Below, one piece after another: positions 50,287 to 59,789 of a stretch of DNA of 64,000 nucleotides. The notes under the pieces are model-generated. The model saw nothing but the letters and a program-made list of their open reading frames with translations. It made no database searches and was not told the DNA's origin. Each line of letters starts with the position of its first letter. The stretch's first letter is position 1. The stretch comes from Sphaerisporangium krabiense. GTDB taxonomy: Bacteria > Actinomycetota > Actinomycetes > Streptosporangiales > Streptosporangiaceae. The stretch lies in NCBI RefSeq assembly GCF_014200435.1, contig NZ_JACHBR010000001.1, positions 124,001 to 188,000 on the forward strand, read 5' to 3'. The position numbers were made by a program, and so were the translations under genes.

Positions 50287-51795
50287 GTGACCGAACGGTT
50301 GGACGGCCCGCAGACCCCGCGCGGCGACGGCGACGTCGCCCGCGGGGCCTCCCCCGGACCGGACGAGCCCCCTCAGCCCCCGCCCTCCTCGGGCACCGGC
50401 GGGGACGAGGCTGCGAACACCCCCACGAACACCCCCACGGACACCACCGGGAACACCGCCGCGAACACCGTCCCGGCCGCCGCGCCCGCGGCGCGGACGA
50501 CCAGGTCGGGCAATCTCGGGCCCTCTCCCAAGGTGGCCCTGCTCTTCCTGGTGCCGGCGTTCGTCATCCTCGGCGCGTGGGTGGTCTACCCGATCATCTA
50601 CTCGATCGTCCGCAGCCTGTACGACGCCAACGGCGACGGGTTCGTCGGCCTCGGCAACTACGCGTCCATCTTCAGCGACTCCGGCACGCTCACCACGATC
50701 AGGAACAACCTGATCTGGGTGGTCGTGGCGCCCAGCCTGGTCACCGCGCTCGGCCTGCTGTTCGCGGTGCTCACCGAGCGCGTCCGCTGGGCGACGGCGT
50801 TCAAGCTGGTCGTGTTCATGCCCATGGCGGTGTCGTTGCTGGCCTCCGGCGTCATCTTCCGGCTCGTCTACGAGCAGGACCCCGACAGGGGCGTGGCCAA
50901 CGCGATCATCACCTCGGTACACGACGTGTTCGCCTCCAGCAGCGGCTACCCGGGGGCGCGCCCGCGCGAGAACGACCAGGCGCCCGCCGTCCTGGACAAG
51001 GGCGCGGTGGTCACCCGCCGGCAGGCCCAGCCCGGCGTCCAGGTGGCGATCCCGCTGGTCGGCCTGAAGACCGAGGCCCTGCCCGAGCAGGCCGCCGCCG
51101 CCAAGCCCGCCACCACGGCGCCGGGCGAGCTGGCGGGAACGGTCTGGCTGGACTTCACCCCGGGCGGCGGCACGGCGAACCAGATCGACGGCAACGAGAA
51201 GGGGATGCCGGACGTCACCGTGGAGGCCGTCTCCGGCGGCCAGGTCAAGGCGACGACGACCACGGCGGCCGACGGCACCTTCCACTTCTCCGGCCTGCCC
51301 GCCGGGTCCTACCAGCTGCGGCTGCCCCAGGAGAACTTCGCCCAGCCGTTCGCGGGCGCGACCTGGCTCGGGCCCGCGCTGATCACGCCGGCCATCATCG
51401 GCGCGTTCATCTGGGTGTGGGCCGGGTTCGCCATGGTGCTGATCGCGGCGGGCCTGTCGGCCATCCCGCGCGACGCGCTGGAGGCCGCCCGCATCGACGG
51501 CGCGACCGAGTGGCAGGTGTTCCGCCGCATCACCGTCCCGCTGCTGTCCCCGGTGCTGCTCGTCGTGCTGGTGACGATGATCATCAACACGCTGAAGGTC
51601 TTCGACCTGGTGTTCGTCATCGCCCCCGGGTCCGCCCAGCCGCAGGCCAACGTGATCGCGCTGGAGATGTGGCGCGTCTCGTTCGGCGGCGGCGGAAACC
51701 AGGGACTCGGCAGCGCGCTCGCGATCTTCCTGCTCGTGCTCGTCCTGCCCTTCATGGCCATCAACATCCGGCGGTTCCGGAGGGAGCAGGCATGA
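50287..51795 (+). CDS. Sugar ABC transporter permease with inserted extracellular domain
   Basis: A 502-residue MalF-type permease. Residues 1-78 are a Pro/Thr-rich disordered head, and the first span is at about 82-108. The coupling EAA loop EAARIDGATEWQVFRRITVP is at about 399-418. Between spans, residues about 200-360 form a large loop containing a beta-sandwich-like unit (residues 281-348) with GMPDVTVEAVSGGQV and DGTFHFSGLPAGSYQLRLP, as in SdrD_B/carboxypeptidase-regulatory domains. I start at GTG 50287. It overlaps the next permease by four bases. Confidence 0.9.
   Translation: MTERLDGPQTPRGDGDVARGASPGPDEPPQPPPSSGTGGDEAANTPTNTPTDTTGNTAANTVPAAAPAARTTRSGNLGPSPKVALLFLVPAFVILGAWVVYPIIYSIVRSLYDANGDGFVGLGNYASIFSDSGTLTTIRNNLIWVVVAPSLVTALGLLFAVLTERVRWATAFKLVVFMPMAVSLLASGVIFRLVYEQDPDRGVANAIITSVHDVFASSSGYPGARPRENDQAPAVLDKGAVVTRRQAQPGVQVAIPLVGLKTEALPEQAAAAKPATTAPGELAGTVWLDFTPGGGTANQIDGNEKGMPDVTVEAVSGGQVKATTTTAADGTFHFSGLPAGSYQLRLPQENFAQPFAGATWLGPALITPAIIGAFIWVWAGFAMVLIAAGLSAIPRDALEAARIDGATEWQVFRRITVPLLSPVLLVVLVTMIINTLKVFDLVFVIAPGSAQPQANVIALEMWRVSFGGGGNQGLGSALAIFLLVLVLPFMAINIRRFRREQA
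51127..51330 (+). other. SdrD_B/CNA-B-like domain inside the permease
   Basis: This segment of the permease gene codes for a short beta domain with the SxDG-type turn (TAADGTFHFSGLPAGSYQL). Such domains are normally found in secreted surface proteins. Topology places it outside the membrane, in the loop where E. coli MalF has its P2 domain. The family match is by eye only. Confidence 0.6.
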
Positions 51796-52697
51796 CGACG
51801 CTCACGGCGTCCCCCACCTCGCCCACGAACCCGGGGCCGGGGACGCTCCGCCGCGGGGCGCTGTCCCGGGTGGCCGACCGGGTCGGGGGCGGGCTGGTCC
51901 AGGTCGTCCTCATCGTGCTCGGCCTGTTCTGGCTGGTCCCCACGCTGGGGCTGCTGGTGGTGTCGCTGCGCGCGGACGCCGACAACAACTCCAGCGGCTG
52001 GTGGACGGTCTTCACCAAGCCGGCGCAGATCACGTTCGACAACTACTCCCACCTGCTGTCCACCGGGTTCACCTCGTCGTTCTGGAACACCGTGGCGATC
52101 ACGGTGCCCGCGACGGTCCTCGTCATCGGCTTCGCCGCCATGGCGGCCTACGCCTTCGCCTGGATCGAGTTCCCCGGGCGCGACCTGCTGTTCCTCGTGG
52201 TCGTGGCGCTGCTGGTGGTGCCGGTCCAGATCGCGCTGATCCCGATCGCCAAGATGTACGGCGCGCTCGGCGTCTTCGGCACGATCCCCGGCGTGGTGCT
52301 GTTCCACACGGCGTTCGGGCTCCCGTTCGCGATCTTCCTGTTGCGCAACTTCTTCGTCGGCATCCCCAAGGAGCTGCTGGAGGCCGCGCGCATGGACGGC
52401 GCCGGGGAGTGGAAGATCTTCGCGACCGTGGTGTTCCCGCTGGCCAAGCCCGCGGTCGCCTCGCTCGGCATCTTCCAGTTCCTGTGGGTGTGGAACGACC
52501 TGCTGGTGGCGCTGGTCTTCGCCGACACCAACGCGCAGCCGATGACCAAGGCGCTGCAGTCCCAGATGCGCCAGTTCGGTACCAACGTGGACATCCTCGC
52601 GCCGGGAGCCTTCCTGTCGCTGATCATCCCCCTGGTGCTCTTCTTCTCGTTCCAGCGCTACTTCGTGCAGGGCCTGCTCGCGGGCTCGGTCAAGTAG
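51792..52697 (+). CDS. Sugar ABC transporter permease (MalG type)
   Basis: A 301-residue inner-membrane permease with six predicted spans. The EAA loop is EAARMDGAGEWKIFATVVFP, and the C-terminus is FFSFQRYFVQGLLAGSVK, typical of CUT1 MalG proteins. The ATG overlaps the upstream stop (ATGA). No ATPase gene follows; a shared ATPase such as MsiK elsewhere in the genome is the usual partner in actinomycetes. Confidence 0.95.
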   Translation: MTTLTASPTSPTNPGPGTLRRGALSRVADRVGGGLVQVVLIVLGLFWLVPTLGLLVVSLRADADNNSSGWWTVFTKPAQITFDNYSHLLSTGFTSSFWNTVAITVPATVLVIGFAAMAAYAFAWIEFPGRDLLFLVVVALLVVPVQIALIPIAKMYGALGVFGTIPGVVLFHTAFGLPFAIFLLRNFFVGIPKELLEAARMDGAGEWKIFATVVFPLAKPAVASLGIFQFLWVWNDLLVALVFADTNAQPMTKALQSQMRQFGTNVDILAPGAFLSLIIPLVLFFSFQRYFVQGLLAGSVK

Positions 52698-52703
52698 CGG
52701 ACT

Positions 52704-52738
52704 CGGGTGCCCGTCTCGCGGGGGCAGGCGGGCACCCG
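52704..52738 (+). terminator. Terminator of the sugar transporter operon
   Basis: GGGTGCCCG and CGGGCACCC pair across a 15-base loop, extended by one C-G pair, seven bases past the last permease stop. Confidence 0.7.
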
Positions 52739-52819
52739 GCGTCCCGGACGGCCGCGAAAAGCCGGGGCGGCGCCGCCGGTCTGCGTCCGGTTGTCGGTCG
52801 TCACGGCTAGGATCCCGGC

Positions 52820-53497
52820 ATGACCGGTCGTCCATTAAACGAAGTCGTCGAATCCGGGTGGGCCACCGCCCTGGAGCCGGTCGCCGAGCGCATCGCCGCG
52901 CTGGGCGACTTCCTCAGGCAAGAGATCGCCGAGGGCCGGCAATATCTCCCCGCGGGCCCCAACGTCCTGCGGGCGTTCCAGCAGCCGTTCGACCAGGTGC
53001 GCGTGCTCATCGTCGGGCAGGATCCCTATCCCACCCCCGGTCACGCCATCGGCCTGAGCTTCGCCGTCGCGCCGGACGTCCGCCCGCTGCCGGGCAGCCT
53101 GGTCAACATCTTCAAGGAGTACGCCGCCGACCTCGGCTACCCTCCCCCGTCCAACGGCGACCTGACTCCGTGGACCGACCAGGGGGTGCTGCTGCTCAAC
53201 AGGGCGCTCACCGTCGCGCCCGGCAAGCCCGCCTCCCACCGGGGCAAGGGCTGGGAAGAGGTCACCGAGCAGGCCATCCGCGCGCTCGTCGCCCGCGGCG
53301 GCCCGCTGGTGGCCATCCTGTGGGGCCGTGACGCCCGGTCGCTCAAGCCCCTGCTCGGCGCGGTGCCGGCCATCGAGTCGGCCCACCCGAGCCCGCTGTC
53401 GGCGCGCAGCGGCTTCTTCGGCAGCCGCCCGTTCAGCCGCGCCAACGACCTGCTCACCAAGCAGGGGGCCGGCCCTGTGGAGTGGAAGCTCCCCTGA
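52820..53497 (+). CDS. ung: Uracil-DNA glycosylase (family 1)
   Basis: It removes uracil from DNA to start base-excision repair. The 225-residue protein has the catalytic water-activating loop [12 protein letters not shown] with Asp68 and LLLNRALTV in the uracil pocket. [18 protein letters not shown] is the minor-groove loop. Length and motifs are typical. It is convergent with pgm. Confidence 0.97.
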   Translation: MTGRPLNEVVESGWATALEPVAERIAALGDFLRQEIAEGRQYLPAGPNVLRAFQQPFDQVRVLIVGQDPYPTPGHAIGLSFAVAPDVRPLPGSLVNIFKEYAADLGYPPPSNGDLTPWTDQGVLLLNRALTVAPGKPASHRGKGWEEVTEQAIRALVARGGPLVAILWGRDARSLKPLLGAVPAIESAHPSPLSARSGFFGSRPFSRANDLLTKQGAGPVEWKLP

Positions 53498-53500
53498 CCG

Positions 53501-53548
53501 AACGCCTCCGACGCGCCCGCCGATCAGGGCGGGCGCGTCACGGGGCGT

Positions 53549-53549
<1 letters not shown>
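53501..53549. terminator. Bidirectional terminator between ung and pgm
   Basis: GACGCGCCCGCC and GGCGGGCGCGTC form a perfect 12-base-pair stem with a six-base loop at 53510-53539. An outer arm AACGCC/GGCGTT extends it to 53501-53549. It lies between two convergent stops. Confidence 0.85.
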
Positions 53550-55198
<1,649 letters not shown>

Positions 55199-55428
55199 GA
55201 GAACTCCCTTGTCACACGCTTGTTCCGCTGCGGTGGCACTACCCTCGGCCGGTCCGGTTCATACGGATATCGGAACCCGGGCCGGGGCCGATGCTACTCA
55301 GCCGGAGGGGTCGCCTCGAACCCCCACCTAACGGCACGCCGAAAATTCGGGACTGATCCGACCTGCGGCGTCGCACTAGATTAGGGAAATTCCCGCTTCA
55401 GGCCTCCGGCCGGAACCGTGAGGAGGAG

Positions 55429-56202
55429 ATGCGCGTGACCACGGCACTCGACGCCATCGACGTCCGCACGCCCAACCCGGCCCGCGTCTACGACTACATG
55501 CTCGGCGGCAAGGACAACTTCGCGGCCGACCGCGAGGCGGCCGAGCAGGTCGCCCGGCTGTTCCCCGAGTCCAGCGACGGCGTCCGCTACAACCGCCTGT
55601 TCCTCGGCAACGCCGTCCGCCACCTCGCCGGGGAGTGCGGGATCCGCCAGTTCGTCGACATCGGCGCGGGCCTGCCCACCCAGGACAACGTGCACCAGGT
55701 CGCCCACGCGGTCGCGCGGGACGCGCGCGTCGTGTACGTGGACAACGACCCGGTGGTGTGCGTGCACGGCCGCGCGCTGCTGGCCAACACCGACACCGTC
55801 GCCATGATCGACGGGGACGTCCGCAGGCCCGGCGACATCCGCGACAAGGTCGCCGGGACCGGCCTCATCGACTGGAACCGGCCGGTGGGGCTGCTCATGG
55901 TGGCGGTCCTGCACTTCGTCGAGGACCCCGGCGAGCACGTGGCCATGCTGCGCGACCTGCTCGCCCCGGGCAGCCACCTGGTGATCACCCACCTGAGCAC
56001 GACGCCGGAGCGCGCCGCCGACATGGCGCGGCTGCGGGAGCTCTACGCGCGTTCCGGCATCACGCTGGTGCCGCGCGGGGTCGCGGAGATCGAGCGCCTG
56101 TTCGGCGACTTCGAGCCCCTGGACCAGCGGCGCTTCATCTTCCCCGACCTCGCCGAGCGCATCGCCCGGCTCGGCTGGGGCGGCGTGGCCCGCAAGCACT
56201 GA
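55429..56202 (+). CDS. SAM-dependent methyltransferase, DUF574 family
   Basis: A 257-residue protein of the actinomycete-specific DUF574 (PF04672) methyltransferases. The SAM site is QFVDIGAGLPTQDNVHQVA with ARVVYVDNDPVV, and the family signature RVYDYMLGGKDNFAADREAA is near the N-terminus. Substrates of this family are unknown; copies are many in filamentous actinomycetes. The ATG at 55429 is close to GAGGAGG; the GTG at 55435 has better spacing and may be the real start. Confidence 0.9.
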   Translation: MRVTTALDAIDVRTPNPARVYDYMLGGKDNFAADREAAEQVARLFPESSDGVRYNRLFLGNAVRHLAGECGIRQFVDIGAGLPTQDNVHQVAHAVARDARVVYVDNDPVVCVHGRALLANTDTVAMIDGDVRRPGDIRDKVAGTGLIDWNRPVGLLMVAVLHFVEDPGEHVAMLRDLLAPGSHLVITHLSTTPERAADMARLRELYARSGITLVPRGVAEIERLFGDFEPLDQRRFIFPDLAERIARLGWGGVARKH

Positions 56203-56238
56203 CCCGGCCCCGGGGCTCAGGCGGAGCGCCGGGCGGGC

Positions 56239-56532
56239 TCAGGCGTCGAGGTGGCGTTCGAGGGACTCCAGTTTCCCGGTCATCGCGTCGGAGACGCCGG
56301 GGCGGACGTCGGCCTTCAGGACCAGGCTGACGCGCGGGGCGACCTCGGCGACGGCCTCCACGGCCCGTTTGACGACGTCCATCACCTCGTCCCACTCGCC
56401 CTCGACGGTGGTGAACATGGCGTCGGTCCTGTTGGGCAGGCCGCTGTCGCGGACGACCCGCACGGCGCGGGCCACGGGTTCGGCGACGGCCTCGCCGACG
56501 CCGAGCGGGGTCACGGAGAATGCGATGATCAT
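56239..56532 (-). CDS. MTH1187/YqgV-type thiamine-binding-like protein
   Basis: A 97-residue ferredoxin-like fold protein with [20 protein letters not shown] and [18 protein letters not shown], typical of the MTH1187 (DUF77) family, members of which bind thiamine or related compounds. The role is not established here. Its ATG directly follows the photolyase stop TAG with no gap, so the two are cotranscribed. Confidence 0.88.
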   Translation of the reverse strand: MIIAFSVTPLGVGEAVAEPVARAVRVVRDSGLPNRTDAMFTTVEGEWDEVMDVVKRAVEAVAEVAPRVSLVLKADVRPGVSDAMTGKLESLERHLDA

Positions 56533-57831
56533 CTATCCATTGTCGGGGGTCGGCAGCGGCGCGGGGTATCCGGGGACCTTGGGCGCCGCCTTCCACGGCT
56601 CGTGGATCAGCGAGGCGGGGAGCGCGGCGAGCTCGGGGACGTGGCGGCGGACGTAGTCGCCGTCCGGGTCGAACCTCCTCGCCTGGCGCAGGGGGTTGAG
56701 CACCCGGTTCGGCCGAGTGTCGTTGCCGGTGCCCGCGACCCACTGCCAGTTGCCCCAGTTGTCGGCGACGTCCCCGTCCAGGAGCAGGTCGGCGAAGTGC
56801 TCGCCGCCCACCCGCCAGTGGATCCTGAGCCGCTTGGTGAGGTAGGAGCCGACGATCAGGCGGGCGCGGTTGTGCATCCATCCCTCCGCCTGGAGCTGGC
56901 GCATGCCCGCGTCCACGATGGGCACTCCGGTCATGCCCGCGCGCCAGGCGTCGGCGGCGTGCCCGTCCTCGTTCCAGTCCACCCGGCGCGGGCGGTAGTC
57001 GCGGCGCGGCAGCTCGGGGAAGGCCAGGGCCACCTGGTGGTAGAAGTCGCGCCAGCAGAGCTGCCTGACGAACGCCTCGGCGCCGGGGTAGCCGGTCGCC
57101 CGCGCGGCGACCTCCGACGGCGAGACGCACCCGAACCGCAGGTAGGGGCTGAGCATGGACGTCCGGTCCTCGGCGAGGTCGTCGTGGCCGTCCTCGTAGT
57201 CGGCGAGGCAGAGCTTCAGCCACAGGTCCAGCCGCCTGCGCGCGACGGTCTCGCCGCCGCGCAGGTGCCCGTACGGGGCGCGCGGCCGCCGCGGGAGCCT
57301 GCCGGGCTCGACGCCCGGCGGCAGCCGCACCAGCGGGGGCGGGCCCGTCACCTGCCGGTGCCCGGCGTCGCGCCAGGCCCGCCAGTACGGCGTGAACACC
57401 CGGTAGTGGTCGCCACCCGCGGGCCGCAGCAGGCCGGGCGGGACGACGGTGACGCCCGGGAAGAGCCGGAAGTCCAGGCGGTGCGCGGCGCATTCGCGCT
57501 CCAGCCGCCGCTCGCGCGCCCGGGCGTACGCGCTCACGTCCGCCGAGGCCCAGATCGCGGACGCCCCCGTGTCCGCGGCCACGCGGAGGGCCTCGGCCAC
57601 CGGGTCGCCGTGCCGGACGACCAGGTCGCCGCCGAGGTCGCGCAGGGAGGCGCGCAGGTCCTCCAGCGCCTCGGCGAGGAAGCCGCCCCGGTGGCGCGGG
57701 CGGATGGCCGGGTCGGCGACGAACAGCGGCACGACGTGCCGGGCCCGCGCGCACGCCTCCGCCAGCGCCGGGTGGTCGTGCACCCGGAGGTCCCGGTTGT
57801 AGAGAATGATCGCTGTGTCCGGATGGTCCAC
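56533..57831 (-). CDS. phrB: Deoxyribodipyrimidine photolyase (class I CPD)
   Basis: A flavoenzyme that repairs cyclobutane pyrimidine dimers with blue light. The 432 residues have the N-terminal antenna domain (ILYNRDLRVHDHPAL). The FAD domain has FVRQLCWRDFYHQVAL, GWMHNRARLIVGSYLTK and DNWGNWQWVAGTGNDTRPNR, with the final RFDPDGDYVRRHVPELAALP. I start at GTG 57831; no ATG is available in frame near the family start. It is divergent from the MerR gene. Confidence 0.93.
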   Translation of the reverse strand: MDHPDTAIILYNRDLRVHDHPALAEACARARHVVPLFVADPAIRPRHRGGFLAEALEDLRASLRDLGGDLVVRHGDPVAEALRVAADTGASAIWASADVSAYARARERRLERECAAHRLDFRLFPGVTVVPPGLLRPAGGDHYRVFTPYWRAWRDAGHRQVTGPPPLVRLPPGVEPGRLPRRPRAPYGHLRGGETVARRRLDLWLKLCLADYEDGHDDLAEDRTSMLSPYLRFGCVSPSEVAARATGYPGAEAFVRQLCWRDFYHQVALAFPELPRRDYRPRRVDWNEDGHAADAWRAGMTGVPIVDAGMRQLQAEGWMHNRARLIVGSYLTKRLRIHWRVGGEHFADLLLDGDVADNWGNWQWVAGTGNDTRPNRVLNPLRQARRFDPDGDYVRRHVPELAALPASLIHEPWKAAPKVPGYPAPLPTPDNG

Positions 57832-58029
57832 GTCCTGTACTTCGGCGGCGCCGCGGGAAACGGTTGCGTCCGGCGCGTGGTTCCTCGCCGAAGTACCCGG
57901 TGAAGGGTCCGGACGGCGCCTGGCGCCTGGCAGGCTGGTAGCGCCGGACGACGCCGGCGTTCCCCGGCACGGACGGGGAGGCGGGACGGCCACGGGACCG
58001 TGCGGTGACGGACGAGCGGACAGGACGCG

Positions 58030-58992
58030 ATGATGACCGGGGAGCGTGCGGAGGAGGGGCCGAGCTACGGCATCGGGGCCGTGGCCCGGCGGCTCGGCGT
58101 GCCCGCGCCCACCTTGCGCACCTGGAACGCGCGCTACGGCATCGGCCCGAGCCGCCGCAGCGCGGGGGGCCACCGCCGCTACGACGCGGGCGACCTGCTG
58201 CGCCTTGAGGAGATGAACCGGCTGGTCAAAGCCGGTATGCCGCCCGCCGAGGCCGCCCAGGCGGCACTCGGCGCGCGGCCCGAGGCGGCGGCGTCCGCCG
58301 TGGCCGCCCCCTTACGCACGGACCGTGACCTTGAGCCGGCGGTGCTCGACCGGCCTCCTCGGGACCGGCCGGGGCCTCGGGAGGCGGCGCCGAGTGCCGT
58401 CACGCTGGCCAGGGCCGCGCTCAACCTGGACGTCCAGGCCGTGACCCAGGGCCTGGAGGCGGCCCTGGACGGGCACGGAGTGGCCTGGACGTGGGAGCGG
58501 CTGGCACTGCCGGTCTTCGAGGCGATCACGCGCAGGCAGGCCGGCACCGGGGCGGGCGTCGAGATCGAGCACATGTTCTCCGAGCGGCTCCTCAGCGCCC
58601 TCAGCCACCGCACCGGCAGGCCCGCCGGCCCGGCGCATCCCCGCCCGATCCTGCTGGCCTGCGCGCAGGACGAGCAGCACAGCCTGCCGCTGTACGCGCT
58701 GGCGGCCACGTTGACCACGACGCTCGCCCTGGAGACCCGGGTCCTCGGCCCGCGGACCCCGCACGCGGCGCTCGGGGACGCCATGCGGCGCCTCGGGCCG
58801 CTCGCCGTGTTCGTCTGGTCGCAGTTGCGCGAGACGGGGAACCCCGCGCCGCTCGGAGCGCTGCCCGCGCTGCGGCCCGCGTCCCGGGTGATCGTCGGCG
58901 GCCCCGGCTGGTGGCCAGGGCTGCCCGCGGGGGTCACCCATGTGAGGTCCCTGCGCGAGGCCGTCGCGGAGGTCGGCGCCACCCTCGGCTGA
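58030..58992 (+). CDS. MerR regulator with degenerate cobalamin-binding domain (LitR/CarH-like)
   Basis: A 320-residue regulator. The N-terminal MerR helix-turn-helix has GIGAVARRLGVPAPTLRTW and GGHRRYDAGD. After a Pro/Arg linker, residues 122-195 match the four-helix cap of B12 photoreceptors (EH at 180-181), and 205-315 match the Rossmann part. In CarH a Trp lies ten residues before the EH motif; here it is Gln170. The DxHxxG axial-ligand motif appears as CAQDEQHSLPL. Full B12 photosensing is therefore doubtful. Its place between a photolyase and an ECF sigma gene is like LitR/LitS of Streptomyces coelicolor. Confidence 0.82.
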   Translation: MMTGERAEEGPSYGIGAVARRLGVPAPTLRTWNARYGIGPSRRSAGGHRRYDAGDLLRLEEMNRLVKAGMPPAEAAQAALGARPEAAASAVAAPLRTDRDLEPAVLDRPPRDRPGPREAAPSAVTLARAALNLDVQAVTQGLEAALDGHGVAWTWERLALPVFEAITRRQAGTGAGVEIEHMFSERLLSALSHRTGRPAGPAHPRPILLACAQDEQHSLPLYALAATLTTTLALETRVLGPRTPHAALGDAMRRLGPLAVFVWSQLRETGNPAPLGALPALRPASRVIVGGPGWWPGLPAGVTHVRSLREAVAEVGATLG

Positions 58993-59047
58993 CCGGCGTC
59001 CGGCCGGACACGGCGGCACTCGTCCGGGAGGCCGGACACCGGGCCGG

Positions 59048-59572
59048 TCAGGCGGCGAGGGTGGACAGGACCGAGGACAGGCGGTGCAGGCCGCGCGCCG
59101 TGCGGGCCTTGACGGTGCCCAGAGGGATGTGGAGCCGTTCGGCGATCTCGCGCTGGGTCAGGTCGCCGTAGTAGGCCAGCTCGATGGCCTCGCGCTGCGG
59201 GCCGGGGAGCACGGCGAGCGCCCGCAGGACCTGGTCGCGCCGCCCGAGCGCGTCGGCCGTCTCGCGCCCGTCGGCGCCGCCCGGTTCGCCGACGCTGTCC
59301 AGGGGTACGGTGACCGGCACGCGGGCCCGCAGGTGGTCGATGGCGCGCTTGCGGGTGATGCCGAGGATCCACGCCTCCAGGCTGCGCGCGGGGTCGTAGC
59401 GGCGCCGTGACCGCCACACCTCGGAGAACACGACCTGCCGCACGTCCTCGACGTCCTGGGCGGGCACGAGCCTGCGCAGGTAGCCGCTGATCAGGGCCGC
59501 GTGGGCGCGCAGGCACTCCGCGAGGGCCTCGTCGTCGCCGCCCGCGAGCCGCTCCCCCAGTGTGCCGGTCAT
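59048..59572 (-). CDS. ECF sigma factor (LitS-like)
   Basis: A 174-residue extracytoplasmic-function sigma factor. Sigma region 2 has DVEDVRQVVFSEVWRSRRRYD and WILGITRKRAIDHLR. Region 4 has LPGPQREAIELAYYGDLTQR and the helix IPLGTVKARTARGLHRL. No anti-sigma gene is adjacent. The convergent MerR gene and the nearby photolyase suggest a light-induced sigma factor like LitS. Start ATG 59572, GGGAG seven bases upstream. Confidence 0.88.
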   Translation of the reverse strand: MTGTLGERLAGGDDEALAECLRAHAALISGYLRRLVPAQDVEDVRQVVFSEVWRSRRRYDPARSLEAWILGITRKRAIDHLRARVPVTVPLDSVGEPGGADGRETADALGRRDQVLRALAVLPGPQREAIELAYYGDLTQREIAERLHIPLGTVKARTARGLHRLSSVLSTLAA

Positions 59573-59763
59573 ACGCCGCTCCCCGTCGCTGAAAACTTAC
59601 TCAAAACCTATTCATACTCGGGGTGGCGACGTGAAAGCAACCCGGAACGGCCAAAACCGAGGCACGCGACGGCCAAGTCTCGTCCGGCGACGCCGGCACC
59701 CGGCCACGACGCGCAAACGCGAACGATCCGGCCCGGGGAAACCCGGCGGCCGGATCGTGAAGG

Positions 59764-59783
59764 GCCCACGGCCACCCGTGGGC
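59764..59783 (-). terminator. Terminator of the treY-treZ operon
   Basis: GCCCACGG and CCGTGGGC form a perfect eight-base-pair stem with a CCAC loop, six bases past the treZ stop. Confidence 0.7.
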
Positions 59784-59789
59784 GCGGGG

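Noticed and set aside
58030-58992. Calling the MerR protein a functional B12 photoreceptor (CarH)
   Set aside because: The Trp of the Wx9EH motif and the DxHxxG axial-ligand motif are not intact.
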